This document shows, one piece after another, positions 8,650 to 17,794 of a DNA stretch of 34,772 nt. Source of the DNA: Nitrospinota bacterium (GTDB lineage Bacteria > Nitrospinota > Nitrospinia > Nitrospinales > VA-1); contig JACNKA010000127.1 of assembly GCA_014382285.1 (NCBI GenBank), forward strand, positions 1-34,772. The letters are read 5' to 3'. Numbering within the stretch: the stretch's first letter is position 1; every line of letters begins with the position of its first letter. The notes beneath the pieces are model-generated. The model was not told where the DNA came from. It was given only the letters and a program-made list of their open reading frames with translations, and ran no database searches. The position numbers were made by a program, and so were the translations under genes.

Positions 8650-9024
8650 ACTCGGCGTGGGGCCAGCGTGCAATAATCGTTGAGCAATCAACACGCTTGC
8701 GCGCAATTTAGAACCCTTTTAATTTGCCTGCGGAGGTTACTCCGCCCACTCGGCGTGGGGCCAGCGTGCAATAATCGTTGAGCAATCAACACGCTTGCGC
8801 GCAATTTAGAACCCTTTTAATTTGCCTGCGGAGGTTACTCCGCCCACTCGGCGTGGGGCCGGCTAGCAATTATAGTTAAGCAATCAATACACTTGCGCGC
8901 AATTTAGAACCCTTTTAATTTGCCTGCGGAGGTACTCCACCCACTCGGCGTGGGGCCGACTAGCAATTATAGTTAAGCAATCAATACACTTGCGCGCAGT
9001 TTAGAACCCCCGGAGGGGTACCGC
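8650..9024. repeat. Tandem array, about 3.7 copies of a 98-bp unit
   Basis: ACTCGGCGTGGGGCC begins at 8650, 8748, 8846 and 8943 (periods 98, 98, 97). Copies 1 and 2 appear identical over 98 bp. Copy 3 differs at about 10 positions. Copy 4 resembles copy 3 and then truncates. Confidence 0.95.
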
Positions 9025-9082
9025 GAGCAGCTCTCATTGAGCCGAGATACCGTTTGTTCGCCTAAAAACGTTATTGCACACC

Positions 9083-9105
9083 GGGTCCAGCGTCACGCTG
9101 GGGTC
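9083..9105. terminator. Inverted repeat at the 3' end of the small-protein operon
   Basis: GGGTCCAGCGTCACGCTGGGGTC; CCAGC/GCTGG stem spans the stop codon of the 57-aa ORF. No clear U-tract. Confidence 0.35.
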
Positions 9106-9266
9106 TGCTGCTTTTTCCTGCTTTTGAACTGTTTTCGCAGGTGATCCTTGCCATAAATTTCTACCGCAAGTCTCAGGTTATCCACCATCAACTTTTTTTC
9201 AAACTCGGTGTCATATTGTTTGGGTAGCCTGGCTTCTTGAACCGTCGCTGTTTTAGTTGCAGACAT
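9093..9266 (-). CDS. Small charged hypothetical protein (57 aa)
   Basis: MSATKTATVQEARLPKQYDTEFEKKLMVDNLRLAVEIYGKDHLRKQFKSRKKQQTPA; strong AAGGGAG upstream of ATG 9266. Confidence 0.55.
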   Translation of the reverse strand: MSATKTATVQEARLPKQYDTEFEKKLMVDNLRLAVEIYGKDHLRKQFKSRKKQQTPA

Positions 9267-9288
9267 AACAATAACTCCCTTCAATAGT

Positions 9289-9435
9289 CTATTTTTGTTC
9301 AATGCCGTAGAAGGTAGCCATTAATTTGGCTATTGGACTCATAGATTTTCCTTTTGATGGACAGTTTTTGCCTGCTGCTTCCAAGCCTTTAAGGGGTTTT
9401 AGCTTCTGGTTCTGCTTTCTGGTGCCTGAATTCAT
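9289..9435 (-). CDS. Small basic hypothetical protein (48 aa), not in ORF track
   Basis: Translated by hand: MNSGTRKQNQKLKPLKGLEAAGKNCPSKGKSMSPIAKLMATFYGIEQK*; preceded by GAAAGGGAAATAAC; ends 22 bp before the 57-aa ORF start. Confidence 0.5.
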   Translation of the reverse strand: MNSGTRKQNQKLKPLKGLEAAGKNCPSKGKSMSPIAKLMATFYGIEQK

Positions 9436-9531
9436 GTTATTTCCCTTTCAAAAAATTGACACATATCTAATGAACTTTATATGTGCAATTACCGGGCCAA
9501 TAATTGAGTTCCAGACTATTTCTTCTACAGG

Positions 9532-10047
9532 TCAGGTAGCGGGGGGTAACAGGTCTTCGAGGAAAAATGCGGCGAGTTCGGAGCGGCTGGCTAATCCGGT
9601 TTTCTGATAAATCGCCTGCGACTGCTGTTGCACGGTTTTTAGTTTTGTGGTCCGGATATCGGCAATTTCTTTCAGCGAGAACCCTTTGAGCAAAAGGAAC
9701 CCCACCTCCGTTTCTGCCGGGGTCAGTTGCCAATATACAAACTGGTTCTCGATCTTGACTGATAGCCCCGCCAGAAGTTGATGTGTCTCGCCCTTCCATT
9801 GTTCTTTTTCTTCATTCAGTTTTTCCACATCACTTTTCAGAAACTCAATTTTCTGCCGGGCCTGGGCCAACTGCATGATCCCACGACCAAACACCACGCC
9901 GCTCATTGTGAGCAGAAGCCCTTCCATAATCAAATGAGTGCCCGTGCCGCCATCTGAATAGTCGCCGATGAGGTCGAGCCCCACCAGCACCACAAAGGTT
10001 CCCGACAACACCAGAAGCATGGGATTGCTTTCCCGCACATCCGCCAT
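9532..10047 (-). CDS. Membrane-anchored LuxR-type HTH regulator
   Basis: Two N-terminal hydrophobic segments, coiled-coil linker, then LTPAETEVGFLLLKGFSLKEIADIRTTKLKTVQQQSQAIYQKTGLASRSELAAFFLE (GerE-like HTH). Confidence 0.75.
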   Translation of the reverse strand: MADVRESNPMLLVLSGTFVVLVGLDLIGDYSDGGTGTHLIMEGLLLTMSGVVFGRGIMQLAQARQKIEFLKSDVEKLNEEKEQWKGETHQLLAGLSVKIENQFVYWQLTPAETEVGFLLLKGFSLKEIADIRTTKLKTVQQQSQAIYQKTGLASRSELAAFFLEDLLPPAT

Positions 10048-10092
10048 TTGCCCTATACCCCCTGTAAGTGATTGATTTTATTTGCGAATCTT

Positions 10093-10110
10093 ATCCGCCA
10101 TAGTGCGGAT
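10093..10110. promoter_or_regulatory. Inverted repeat in divergent regulator/DUF2231 intergenic region
   Basis: ATCCGC-N6-GCGGAT. Confidence 0.3.
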
Positions 10111-10133
10111 GGATGTTTTCCGCTTTCTGGCTA

Positions 10134-10154
10134 AAACTAGTTGCAAGTTAGTTT
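10134..10154. promoter_or_regulatory. Candidate operator, perfect 6-bp arms
   Basis: AAACTA-GTTGCAAGT-TAGTTT between the divergent luxR-type gene and the 10180 gene. Confidence 0.35.
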
Positions 10155-10179
10155 ATGAAACTTTTCTCAGGAGATTATC

Positions 10180-10728
10180 ATGTTTAATTTACCGTTGCAT
10201 CCCATTGTGGTTCATTTCCCCATTGTTCTGGGTACCTTGCTGCCTTTTTTGGCATTATTGCTTTGGTGGGCCATTAAGAAGGATCATCTGCAACAAAATG
10301 TCTGGATACTGGTGACGGTGATGGCCCTGACCTATGGAGCCTCTGCCATCGTTGCGGTGGAGCTTGGCGAGGAGGACGAAGAAAAGGTGGAAAAAGTCGT
10401 ATCTGAAAAGGTGATTGAAGAGCATGAAGAAGCTGCTGAGATGATCCCCTGGGTAGCGGGCACATTATTTCTGGTTTCTATTGCCGGGGTGGTTAAGAAA
10501 AACTCACACGCCTTGCGTTTAGGACTGGCAGTGTTGAGTCTGGTCGCGCTCATCCCGTTGGCCTCTGCTGGGCACACGGGTGGAGAACTGGTCTACCAGC
10601 ATGGAGCTGCTATCGCACACCTGCCCACAGACAAGCAGGCCATGATCGAATCGGGAAAGTTTCTCATAAAGCATGAGGATAGTGATAAAGACAAAGATAA
10701 GGACAAAGATAAGGACAAAGACGACTAG
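10180..10728 (+). CDS. DUF2231-like membrane protein with (DK)n C-terminal tail
   Basis: LPLHPIVVHFPIVLGTLLPFLALLLWW start pattern, several TM segments, C-terminal DSDKDKDKDKDKDKDD; CAGGAG SD before ATG 10180. Confidence 0.7.
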   Translation: MFNLPLHPIVVHFPIVLGTLLPFLALLLWWAIKKDHLQQNVWILVTVMALTYGASAIVAVELGEEDEEKVEKVVSEKVIEEHEEAAEMIPWVAGTLFLVSIAGVVKKNSHALRLGLAVLSLVALIPLASAGHTGGELVYQHGAAIAHLPTDKQAMIESGKFLIKHEDSDKDKDKDKDKDKDD

Positions 10729-10739
10729 CAGCAAACAAA

Positions 10740-10765
10740 ACCGGGCCAATGCAAATTGGCCCGGT
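10740..10765 (+). terminator. Strong GC-rich hairpin downstream of DUF2231-like gene
   Basis: ACCGGGCCAAT-GCAA-ATTGGCCCGGT, perfect 11-bp stem; no U-tract on the + strand. Confidence 0.6.
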
Positions 10766-10860
10766 CTGTGGCAATTTGCCAGCCCCGAACTTCGTTATAG
10801 CTTTACCCAGAAAAAAGAACTAGATTGTCATTCAGATTGAAATTTTTCAGGTGCCCCGTC

Positions 10861-11715
10861 GTGAGAGAACTTATTCTGGAAAAGCTAAAGACGAGCGGTT
10901 ACCTGCCGCCTCTTCCCGATGTGCTCATCGCTTTGCAAAGGCTGATGAATGATCCAGACTGCGATGTCGAAGATGTTCGGCGGCTCATTGCATCCGATCC
11001 TGTTTTATCTTCGCGCATAATCACCATGGCCAACAGCGCCCTGTTCGGTGGAGGGCGCGATCTGGCAGGTGATATTGAGGATGCCATCGTCCGGCTGGGT
11101 GTTGGAGCGGTGCTGGAACTATGCTACACGGTGGAGCTTCCCGGTTGTATCAAGGTGCCGCAAACTTTCGGGCAAACCCGTTTTTGGAAACACGGCCTGG
11201 CTGTTGCCATCCTTTCCCGTGAACTGGGAAGCAAAACCTTAACGGATAAAGAAGAGTTGGATTCCTGCTATTTGACCGGTCTCGTTCATGACATCGGTTT
11301 ACTGGTATATGATTATCTTGTTCCCGAAGAATTCAACCAGTTTCTCATCACCACCGATTTTAATAATTCCGACCAGCAATTGGAAACGCTGGAAACAAAC
11401 TTTTTTGGCATAAACCATTCAGAATTGGGCGCGGCTTATCTGAAAGAATGGTGGCCGGTTTCTCCAAAAGTGGTGGAAGCCGTAGCGGCTCATGGTGAAG
11501 TCGGCCTGGAAAAAGATCAAACTCCAAACCTGACCCGTCTGGTCAGCACCGCAAACCAGATTGCTAATAAATATAATTTGGGGCATTCCTTCCAAACCAG
11601 GCATAAGCCTGCCGATGAGAGTTGTTTAGAAGTCCTGAAAATGTCCCGAGAGGAAATGGACGAACTGGTAGATTGGACCCAGGTCGGTCTTCTCGCCGCC
11701 GAATCGGTTCTTTAA
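10861..11715 (+). CDS. HDOD domain protein
   Basis: LPPLPDVLIALQRLMNDPDCDVEDVRRLIASDPVLSSRIITMANSALFGG...LVHDIGLL...HSELGAAYLKEWW. Start uncertain (GTG 10861, or upstream TTG 10825). Confidence 0.85.
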   Translation: MRELILEKLKTSGYLPPLPDVLIALQRLMNDPDCDVEDVRRLIASDPVLSSRIITMANSALFGGGRDLAGDIEDAIVRLGVGAVLELCYTVELPGCIKVPQTFGQTRFWKHGLAVAILSRELGSKTLTDKEELDSCYLTGLVHDIGLLVYDYLVPEEFNQFLITTDFNNSDQQLETLETNFFGINHSELGAAYLKEWWPVSPKVVEAVAAHGEVGLEKDQTPNLTRLVSTANQIANKYNLGHSFQTRHKPADESCLEVLKMSREEMDELVDWTQVGLLAAESVL

Positions 11716-12278
11716 TGACCCCTTCTCCTGAACGCGAAGGCCTGACCTGGGCCAAAGCTTCCAGGCTCATCGCTCTGCCTTTCAGCCCTTCTCGATTGAA
11801 CACCTTCATGCGGGTGAAACGCTTTGAGGATATCCCCATCGAGCGGCTTCTGGCACAAGGCCTTGAAGGTGTTCTCATTGATGCCGATGGCACTCTTGCC
11901 CCCCATCATGCCAGAGAGTTCAACCTGTCGGTCATAGACCATGTTCGTGCCATGCTGGAAAACGGATTAAAAGTGGCCATCTATACCAATGCCTGGGAAG
12001 ACCGGTTTGAAGCGTTTCAGGAAATGGGAGTGAAAGTCGTCTCCAACGTGCCTGCCAAACCTGATCCGCGTGGGTTTCAAGTCGCCATGACCGACTTTCT
12101 CCACTTGGATGACCCTGCCAAGGTCGGCATGATTGGCGATAGTTATGTAACGGATGGTGGGGCCATTGATGTGGGCATGCAGTTTATCCATGTCCGGCCA
12201 ATAAAAGGAAATGAGCCCTTCTTTCATTCTGCGACCCGGCTCTGCGCTTATCTATGCGCTAAAATGTATGGACGATAA
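11715..12278 (+). CDS. YqeG-like HAD-IIIA phosphatase
   Basis: GVLIDADGTLAPHH (DxDGT), VAIYTNAWEDR, KPDPRGF, VGMIGDSYVTDGGAIDVGM; start ATG shares a base with the preceding stop (TAATG). Confidence 0.8.
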   Translation: MTPSPEREGLTWAKASRLIALPFSPSRLNTFMRVKRFEDIPIERLLAQGLEGVLIDADGTLAPHHAREFNLSVIDHVRAMLENGLKVAIYTNAWEDRFEAFQEMGVKVVSNVPAKPDPRGFQVAMTDFLHLDDPAKVGMIGDSYVTDGGAIDVGMQFIHVRPIKGNEPFFHSATRLCAYLCAKMYGR

Positions 12279-12414
12279 ACTGCAAGATAACATCCTGGAC
12301 ACAAACCGGAAGTTTTCATATTAAAGGGGTTTACTTCTTCCTCCATTACAAGAATAATGGTCAAAGCTACTACATCTGGTACCTTTGTCAGAAACCACCA
12401 CTCAAAATTAAATT

Positions 12415-12915
12415 ATGGAATTCGAACAAGTTCAGGAATATTGCAAAGAAGCACAACAAATTGCCGAGCGTGCGGGAACGCATGCAGGTCTTTCTTTTCT
12501 AATTGGAGAAAAGTTCGGGGTTAATTTCGCCCTGCTCAGAAAAGCAAGGCGGAAACTTCAGTTTCTGTATCCCCATGATGACATGTCGGCAGACCATCCG
12601 CTGAATCAGGGGGGCCGCGCCTTGAAGATGAGCTATGCAATGACAGTGCAGGAGCATTACAGCGAACCTTTGGAGCAAGTTAAACATCTGGAGTCTCTCC
12701 TGGCCGATTTCGCCAGAGCCGTTCTCATCACATTCAGCCAGGACGAAATCAAAAGGTATCTGGAGTCTTCGCCCAACCTGGGCTATGACCCTGAGGAATC
12801 CGCAGAGATGGAGAGTGAGGCAACGTTTTCAGTCGATGATCTGTTGTTGGAAGCGGAAGAAATTCTGGTTCTTGAAGACATCAAGGCACTACTTATACAA
12901 GATAACAACAACTAA
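12415..12915 (+). CDS. Hypothetical acidic protein (166 aa)
   Basis: Intact ORF MEFEQVQEYCKEAQQIAERAGTHAG...; no family recognised. Confidence 0.55.
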   Translation: MEFEQVQEYCKEAQQIAERAGTHAGLSFLIGEKFGVNFALLRKARRKLQFLYPHDDMSADHPLNQGGRALKMSYAMTVQEHYSEPLEQVKHLESLLADFARAVLITFSQDEIKRYLESSPNLGYDPEESAEMESEATFSVDDLLLEAEEILVLEDIKALLIQDNNN

Positions 12916-12921
12916 AAATCT

Positions 12922-13089
12922 ATGGAACCGCCACCAATCCTGAAACAAAGCACCCGGCTGATACTGGCATTCGTCATCCTTTGCGTCTGTTCCGTGTTGA
13001 TCCTTTTTACCGGGCCGGGATTCAATTTTGTCTGGCAGGTGATTCTCTCCGGCATTCTTTTCTTTTTTCTGTTCTGGCTGATCACCTGA
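12922..13089 (+). CDS. Small two-TM membrane protein (55 aa), not in ORF track
   Basis: Translated by hand: MEPPPILKQSTRLILAFVILCVCSVLILFTGPGFNFVWQVILSGILFFFLFWLIT*; starts 6 bp after the preceding stop and overlaps the convergent gene's 3' end by 8 bp. Confidence 0.6.
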   Translation: MEPPPILKQSTRLILAFVILCVCSVLILFTGPGFNFVWQVILSGILFFFLFWLIT

Positions 13090-13642
13090 CGTTAAGCCAT
13101 ATCACTCCCACCAATGCCAAGCCTGCCAAGGCCAATGCTGAAATCGTCAGAGCTTTTAATCCCGGCAGATCCTTTTCCAGTTTTTTATTGACCGGCTCTA
13201 TTGACGACTGAATGGATTTATTGAGCTCCGCTTTGACCTCATTCAAAATTTCCATTTTCGCAAAGCGGGTATTTTCCGCCACCAGTTTGTCGAGATCTTC
13301 CAGTATTTGTCTGGTGATTTCCGGGGTGGCTTTCACCAACTCTTGTCGCACAGCTTCAAGCCCTTCTTCATTCATTCGAATCATCTTGCGGTCGATTTCT
13401 TCCATCTTCGTTCTAATGGCTTTCTCTACTTTCGGGACGATGTTCTCCTGTATGCGTTCCATTGAGTCTCGCGCATTAGCCAGCGACTCGTGCAAGTGCT
13501 CTTGAATTTCTTCTTCCAGTGCTTCTTTTCTGGATTCCACATGCTCTGCGAGAATATCCAGCCTCTGGCGAATTTCGGCCACCGTTTGGAATCCTTCACG
13601 GGCCTGTTCTCTATCAAACTCCGGTTTTTTTGATTCAGACAT
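13082..13642 (-). CDS. Coiled-coil protein with C-terminal TM anchor
   Basis: MSESKKPEFDREQAREGFQTVAEIRQRLDILAEHVESRKEALEEEIQEHLHES... long charged helices, C-terminal LTISALALAGLALVGVIWL. Confidence 0.65.
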   Translation of the reverse strand: MSESKKPEFDREQAREGFQTVAEIRQRLDILAEHVESRKEALEEEIQEHLHESLANARDSMERIQENIVPKVEKAIRTKMEEIDRKMIRMNEEGLEAVRQELVKATPEITRQILEDLDKLVAENTRFAKMEILNEVKAELNKSIQSSIEPVNKKLEKDLPGLKALTISALALAGLALVGVIWLNVR

Positions 13643-13816
13643 AGCGATCATCTATTTTTAGTGACCCCTTTCGGGGACAACGGTTAACAAAATATGTTTA
13701 TAGAGATTATGAACTCAATTCCTGACAGTTTCAAATGGTAAACCTCGTTGAGCGCAACTTGACTTACCCCCTACGGTCAGGTATTTTGATACTATTGATA
13801 AATAAAGGATTATCAA

Positions 13817-14752
13817 GTGGAAAAGGCCGTAAAGGAATTTAAAGATTACCTGCTGGTGGAGAAAAATGCTTCTCCCAATACACTGGATGGTTATCTTAAT
13901 GATATTGCCCAGTTCCAGGAGTTTTTGACCCACTCCGGTCATGCCGTTGAGTCCTCTTCCATTCAAATCGAAAAAATAGACCGGTTGGCGGTGCGTTCAT
14001 TCATGGCTTATCTCTATGAAAAGAATTGTTCGGGCGCGACCATGCGACGCAAGCTTTCAACATTGAGTTCATTTTTCCGGTTTCTGTCTCGCGAAGGGTA
14101 TGTTAAGAACAATATCGCCAACACCGTTCCTGCTCCTCGGATGCAAAGCAAGTTGCCGGCATATTTTTCCGTTGATGAAATGTTTCGCCTTCTGCAATTG
14201 CCTAAGGGTGAAGGATTCCTGCCTGTCCGCGACCGGGCTCTGCTGGAATTGTTTTATAGCAGTGGCCTGCGTATCAGTGAACTGGTTGGCTTGACTCTTG
14301 AAAACACCGATCTGGACTCTCGCAGAATTAAAGTACTGGGAAAAGGCAGAAAGGAACGTCTTCTCCCACTGGGACGCCATTGCGTGGAAGCTTTGAAAAC
14401 CTATCTGAGTGTTCGAAAAGATAAAATTCGTGAACCCGGCACAGACCAATTGTTCCTGAATCATCGAGGTGTCGGCATCACCATCCGGGGAGTGCGCAAA
14501 GTAGTGGATAAATATATCAAGCAGGGGAGTTTCGCAGGCGGGGTCTCTCCGCATTCGATTCGGCATTCTTTTGCCACGCATCTTTTGGAAGGCGGAGCAG
14601 ATTTACGGTCCATTCAGGAATTGTTGGGTCACTCCAGCTTGTCCACCACCCAGAAATACACCCATTTGACCCTTGATCGATTGTCTGAAACGTATGACAA
14701 GGCACATCCTCGCGCTAAAGAAAAACCTGCGGAAAAAGCCGCGTTGGAATAA
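13817..14752 (+). CDS. xerC: Tyrosine recombinase XerC
   Basis: [17 protein letters not shown]..., [54 protein letters not shown] (R-H-R-H-Y). Confidence 0.93.
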   Translation: MEKAVKEFKDYLLVEKNASPNTLDGYLNDIAQFQEFLTHSGHAVESSSIQIEKIDRLAVRSFMAYLYEKNCSGATMRRKLSTLSSFFRFLSREGYVKNNIANTVPAPRMQSKLPAYFSVDEMFRLLQLPKGEGFLPVRDRALLELFYSSGLRISELVGLTLENTDLDSRRIKVLGKGRKERLLPLGRHCVEALKTYLSVRKDKIREPGTDQLFLNHRGVGITIRGVRKVVDKYIKQGSFAGGVSPHSIRHSFATHLLEGGADLRSIQELLGHSSLSTTQKYTHLTLDRLSETYDKAHPRAKEKPAEKAALE

Positions 14753-14795
14753 TATTAACCTCCATTTTTCTTCTGATACCAGTACAATACTCATT

Positions 14796-15323
14796 ATGAT
14801 GCACGCAACCACAATACTCGCTGTCCGTCACAAGGGCCAGGTCGTCATCGGCGGTGACGGGCAAGTCAGCCTGGGCAATACAGTTATGAAACATACTGCC
14901 AGCAAAGTCCGGCGCATGTACCACGACAATGTAGTCGGCGGTTTTGCAGGGTCTACCGCAGACGCGTTTTCGCTGTTTGCCCGGTTTGAAGAAAAACTTG
15001 AAAAATTTCAGGGCAACTTGCCCCGCTCGGCAGTGGAACTGGCCAAAGACTGGCGCACCGACAAAATGCTGAGACGACTGGAGGCCATGCTGATTGTTGT
15101 CGATAAAGATCACTCCCTCCTGCTTTCTGGAACGGGAGACGTGATCGAATCCGATGATGGAGTTTTAGCCATCGGTTCCGGGGGCATGTTTGCTTCCGCC
15201 GCTGCCAAGGCTCTGGTGCAACACAGTGATCTTTCGGCCCGGCAAATCGTAGAAGAATCGATGAAGATCACCGAGTCGATCTGCATTTATACCAACTCGC
15301 ATTTAACGCTTGAGGAATTGTAG
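14796..15323 (+). CDS. hslV: ATP-dependent protease subunit HslV (ClpQ)
   Basis: [41 protein letters not shown]...[22 protein letters not shown] 14796 used instead of ORF start 14673. Confidence 0.95.
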   Translation: MMHATTILAVRHKGQVVIGGDGQVSLGNTVMKHTASKVRRMYHDNVVGGFAGSTADAFSLFARFEEKLEKFQGNLPRSAVELAKDWRTDKMLRRLEAMLIVVDKDHSLLLSGTGDVIESDDGVLAIGSGGMFASAAAKALVQHSDLSARQIVEESMKITESICIYTNSHLTLEEL

Positions 15324-15326
15324 TTC

Positions 15327-16739
15327 ATGAATGAAACAGTACTAACCCAGCCTAAACGTGTGGATGCTAATGACACGTTCATGGCGTCACTGACTCCGAA
15401 ACAAATTGTTGAGGAGTTGGATAAATTTATCGTCGGCCAAACCAACGCCAAGCGGGCAGTGGGCATTGCCCTGCGCAATCGCTGGCGTCGGCTGCAACTC
15501 CCCGATTCCCTTCGCGACGAAGTAGGGCCTAAAAATATTCTCATGATCGGCCCGACAGGGGTGGGCAAGACCGAAATCGCCCGACGTCTGGCAAAGCTTT
15601 CCAAGTCTCCTTTCATCAAAGTCGAGGCTTCCAAGTATACCGAAGTGGGTTATGTCGGGCGTGATGTCGAATCCATGATCCGCGATCTGGTGGAATTGTC
15701 GAAAAATATGGTTAAAGAAGAAATGGAGGCCACCTTCCGCGGGCAAGCTCGTGAACTGGCTGTAGAAAAACTTCTGGACTTACTTCTTCCCCCACCTGCG
15801 GGAATGCAGGGAAAACCCGGCTTTAATCTGGACTCGAATGGCAAACTGCATTACGAGCAGACTCGTGAAAAATTCGCCCAGATGCTGAAGGAAGGCAAGC
15901 TCGATGATCGCGAAGTCGAAATTCAGGTACGAGATAAAACTCCCACAATCATCGACATGAATGCTGGAGCGGGAATGGAAGAAATGGGCAACAACATAAA
16001 GGACATGCTCGGTTCCATTTTGCCGCAGAAGACCACAAGTAAAAAACTGAAAGTGCCGGATGCCTTCAAGGTTCTTTGCCAGGAAGAAGCAGAGAAATTG
16101 CTCGATCAGGACATAGTCATGCAGGAAACCCTGAAGCGTGTCGAACAAAATGGAATCATCTTCATTGATGAGGTAGACAAAATAATAGGCCGTCAGTCTG
16201 GCGGAACCAGTGGGCCCGATGTCTCCCGCGAAGGGGTGCAACGTGACCTTCTGCCTATCGTTGAAGGCTCATCGGTCAACACCAAGTATGGCATCGTGAA
16301 AACCGACCACATCCTTTTCATTGCGGCGGGGGCCTTTCACGCTGCCAAGCCGTCTGATCTGATCCCTGAATTTCAGGGCCGCTTCCCGATTCGTGTTGAG
16401 CTGGATTCTCTGACCAAGGATGATTTCGTCCGCATTCTTACGGAGCCCGATAACGCTTTGGTCAAGCAATACACCGCGCTACTGAAAACAGAGCACGTCA
16501 ACCTGAGCTTTATGGAAGATGCCATCGACCAGATTGCGGAAATGTCCGCGCTGGTTAACCAGCGCACAGAAAACATCGGCGCACGGCGACTTCAAACCAT
16601 CATGGAAAAGTTTCTCGAAGAAATTTCTTTTGATGCGCCGGATCTGGAAGAAAAAAGTATCACGATTGATGCCAATTATATTCGCGATAAACTGAAAGAC
16701 ATTATTCAGGATGAAGACCTGAGCCGTTATATCCTTTAA
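15327..16739 (+). CDS. hslU: HslU (ClpY) ATPase
   Basis: [59 protein letters not shown]. Confidence 0.97.
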   Translation: MNETVLTQPKRVDANDTFMASLTPKQIVEELDKFIVGQTNAKRAVGIALRNRWRRLQLPDSLRDEVGPKNILMIGPTGVGKTEIARRLAKLSKSPFIKVEASKYTEVGYVGRDVESMIRDLVELSKNMVKEEMEATFRGQARELAVEKLLDLLLPPPAGMQGKPGFNLDSNGKLHYEQTREKFAQMLKEGKLDDREVEIQVRDKTPTIIDMNAGAGMEEMGNNIKDMLGSILPQKTTSKKLKVPDAFKVLCQEEAEKLLDQDIVMQETLKRVEQNGIIFIDEVDKIIGRQSGGTSGPDVSREGVQRDLLPIVEGSSVNTKYGIVKTDHILFIAAGAFHAAKPSDLIPEFQGRFPIRVELDSLTKDDFVRILTEPDNALVKQYTALLKTEHVNLSFMEDAIDQIAEMSALVNQRTENIGARRLQTIMEKFLEEISFDAPDLEEKSITIDANYIRDKLKDIIQDEDLSRYIL

Positions 16740-16769
16740 AAATTTCATTTCCACAGGGACCCTTGATCC

Positions 16770-17678
16770 ATGCAAAAACTCATCCACAAAGCAGAAATTC
16801 TTCTAGAAGCTCTGCCTTACATCAAAAGCTTCTACGGTAAAACCATCGTCATCAAATACGGCGGCAATGCCATGGTTTCGGATGATCTCAAGGAAAATTT
16901 CGCCCTCGATATTGTCATGATGAAATACATCGGCATAAACCCGGTTGTGGTTCACGGGGGCGGCCCGCAGATCGACAAAACCCTCAAGGCGCTGGGAATT
17001 CAATCACAATTTGTTGAGGGGCAACGTGTAACCAGCAAGGAAACCATTGATGTGGTGGAAATGGTTCTTGGCGGAAAAGTGAATAAAGAGATTGTTTCCC
17101 TGATCAACAATCAAGGAGGCAATGCGGTGGGCATCACCGGAAAAGATGGTGACCTGATTTTTGCAAAACGGCATAAAAAGGTGAAGCATTCGCCAGAAAC
17201 GGACCGCCCGGAAATTATTGACCTGGGGCTGGTCGGCGAGATCACTAAAGTGAACCCGCGAATTTTGGAGACACTGGACAAGAGTGGTTTTATTCCCGTT
17301 ATCGCACCCATCGGCAGAGGGGAAAACGGAGAAACGCTCAACATTAATGCCGACTTTGTGGCCTCTCATATCGCATCAGCTCTGAAAGCCGAAAAGTTGA
17401 TTTTGATGACCGATACCGAAGGGGTAAAAAATAAAGCTGGAAAACTACAATCTGGTCTCAGCCGAAAAAATGCTTCCGACCTGATTCGAAGTAAGGTCAT
17501 TCGCGATGGGATGCTGCCAAAAGTCAATTGTTGTCTGGATGCTCTTAAATCCGGAGTCCATAAAACTCACATCATTGATGGCCGTGTTCGGCACGCCTTG
17601 TTACTGGAGGTTTTCACAGCAGAAGGTATCGGAACCCAAATAGTGGAAAAAGCGAATGATATGAAAACAGCCCACTAG
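16770..17678 (+). CDS. argB: Acetylglutamate kinase
   Basis: ALPYIKSFYGKTIVIKYGGNAM, NPVVVHGGGPQI, GMLPKVNCCLDAL. Confidence 0.95.
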   Translation: MQKLIHKAEILLEALPYIKSFYGKTIVIKYGGNAMVSDDLKENFALDIVMMKYIGINPVVVHGGGPQIDKTLKALGIQSQFVEGQRVTSKETIDVVEMVLGGKVNKEIVSLINNQGGNAVGITGKDGDLIFAKRHKKVKHSPETDRPEIIDLGLVGEITKVNPRILETLDKSGFIPVIAPIGRGENGETLNINADFVASHIASALKAEKLILMTDTEGVKNKAGKLQSGLSRKNASDLIRSKVIRDGMLPKVNCCLDALKSGVHKTHIIDGRVRHALLLEVFTAEGIGTQIVEKANDMKTAH

Positions 17679-17726
17679 CCGTGGAGGCAAATGACAAGCA
17701 CCGCTAAGCCGAGAGAACCCGGCCAA

Positions 17727-17763
17727 TTAACGCCATTGCAGTGAAACCTGCACGGTGGGTTAA
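17727..17763. terminator. Imperfect inverted repeat between argB and the hrcA promoter
   Basis: TTAACGCCATTGCAG...CTGCACGGTGGGTTAA. Confidence 0.4.
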
Positions 17764-17765
17764 TA

Positions 17766-17794
17766 TTGACAAAGATTTTTCAGGTTGATAGTTT
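17766..17794 (+). promoter_or_regulatory. Predicted sigma70-type promoter of hrcA-grpE
   Basis: TTGACA-N17-TAGTTT with TGa extended -10. Confidence 0.65.

Noticed and set aside
8650-9024. CRISPR array
   Set aside because: Whole 98-bp units repeat contiguously with no unique spacers, and there are no cas genes.
9326-9607. 93-aa plus-strand ORF
   Set aside because: Antisense to the better-supported 48-aa ORF and to the luxR-type gene 3' end.
10740-10765. Classic Rho-independent terminator
   Set aside because: Very strong stem but no U-tract on the plus strand, so kept only as a hairpin/terminator candidate at moderate confidence.
13817-17678. xerC-hslV-hslU-argB as a novel cluster
   Set aside because: xerC/codV next to hslVU, and hslU next to argB, are familiar bacterial arrangements.
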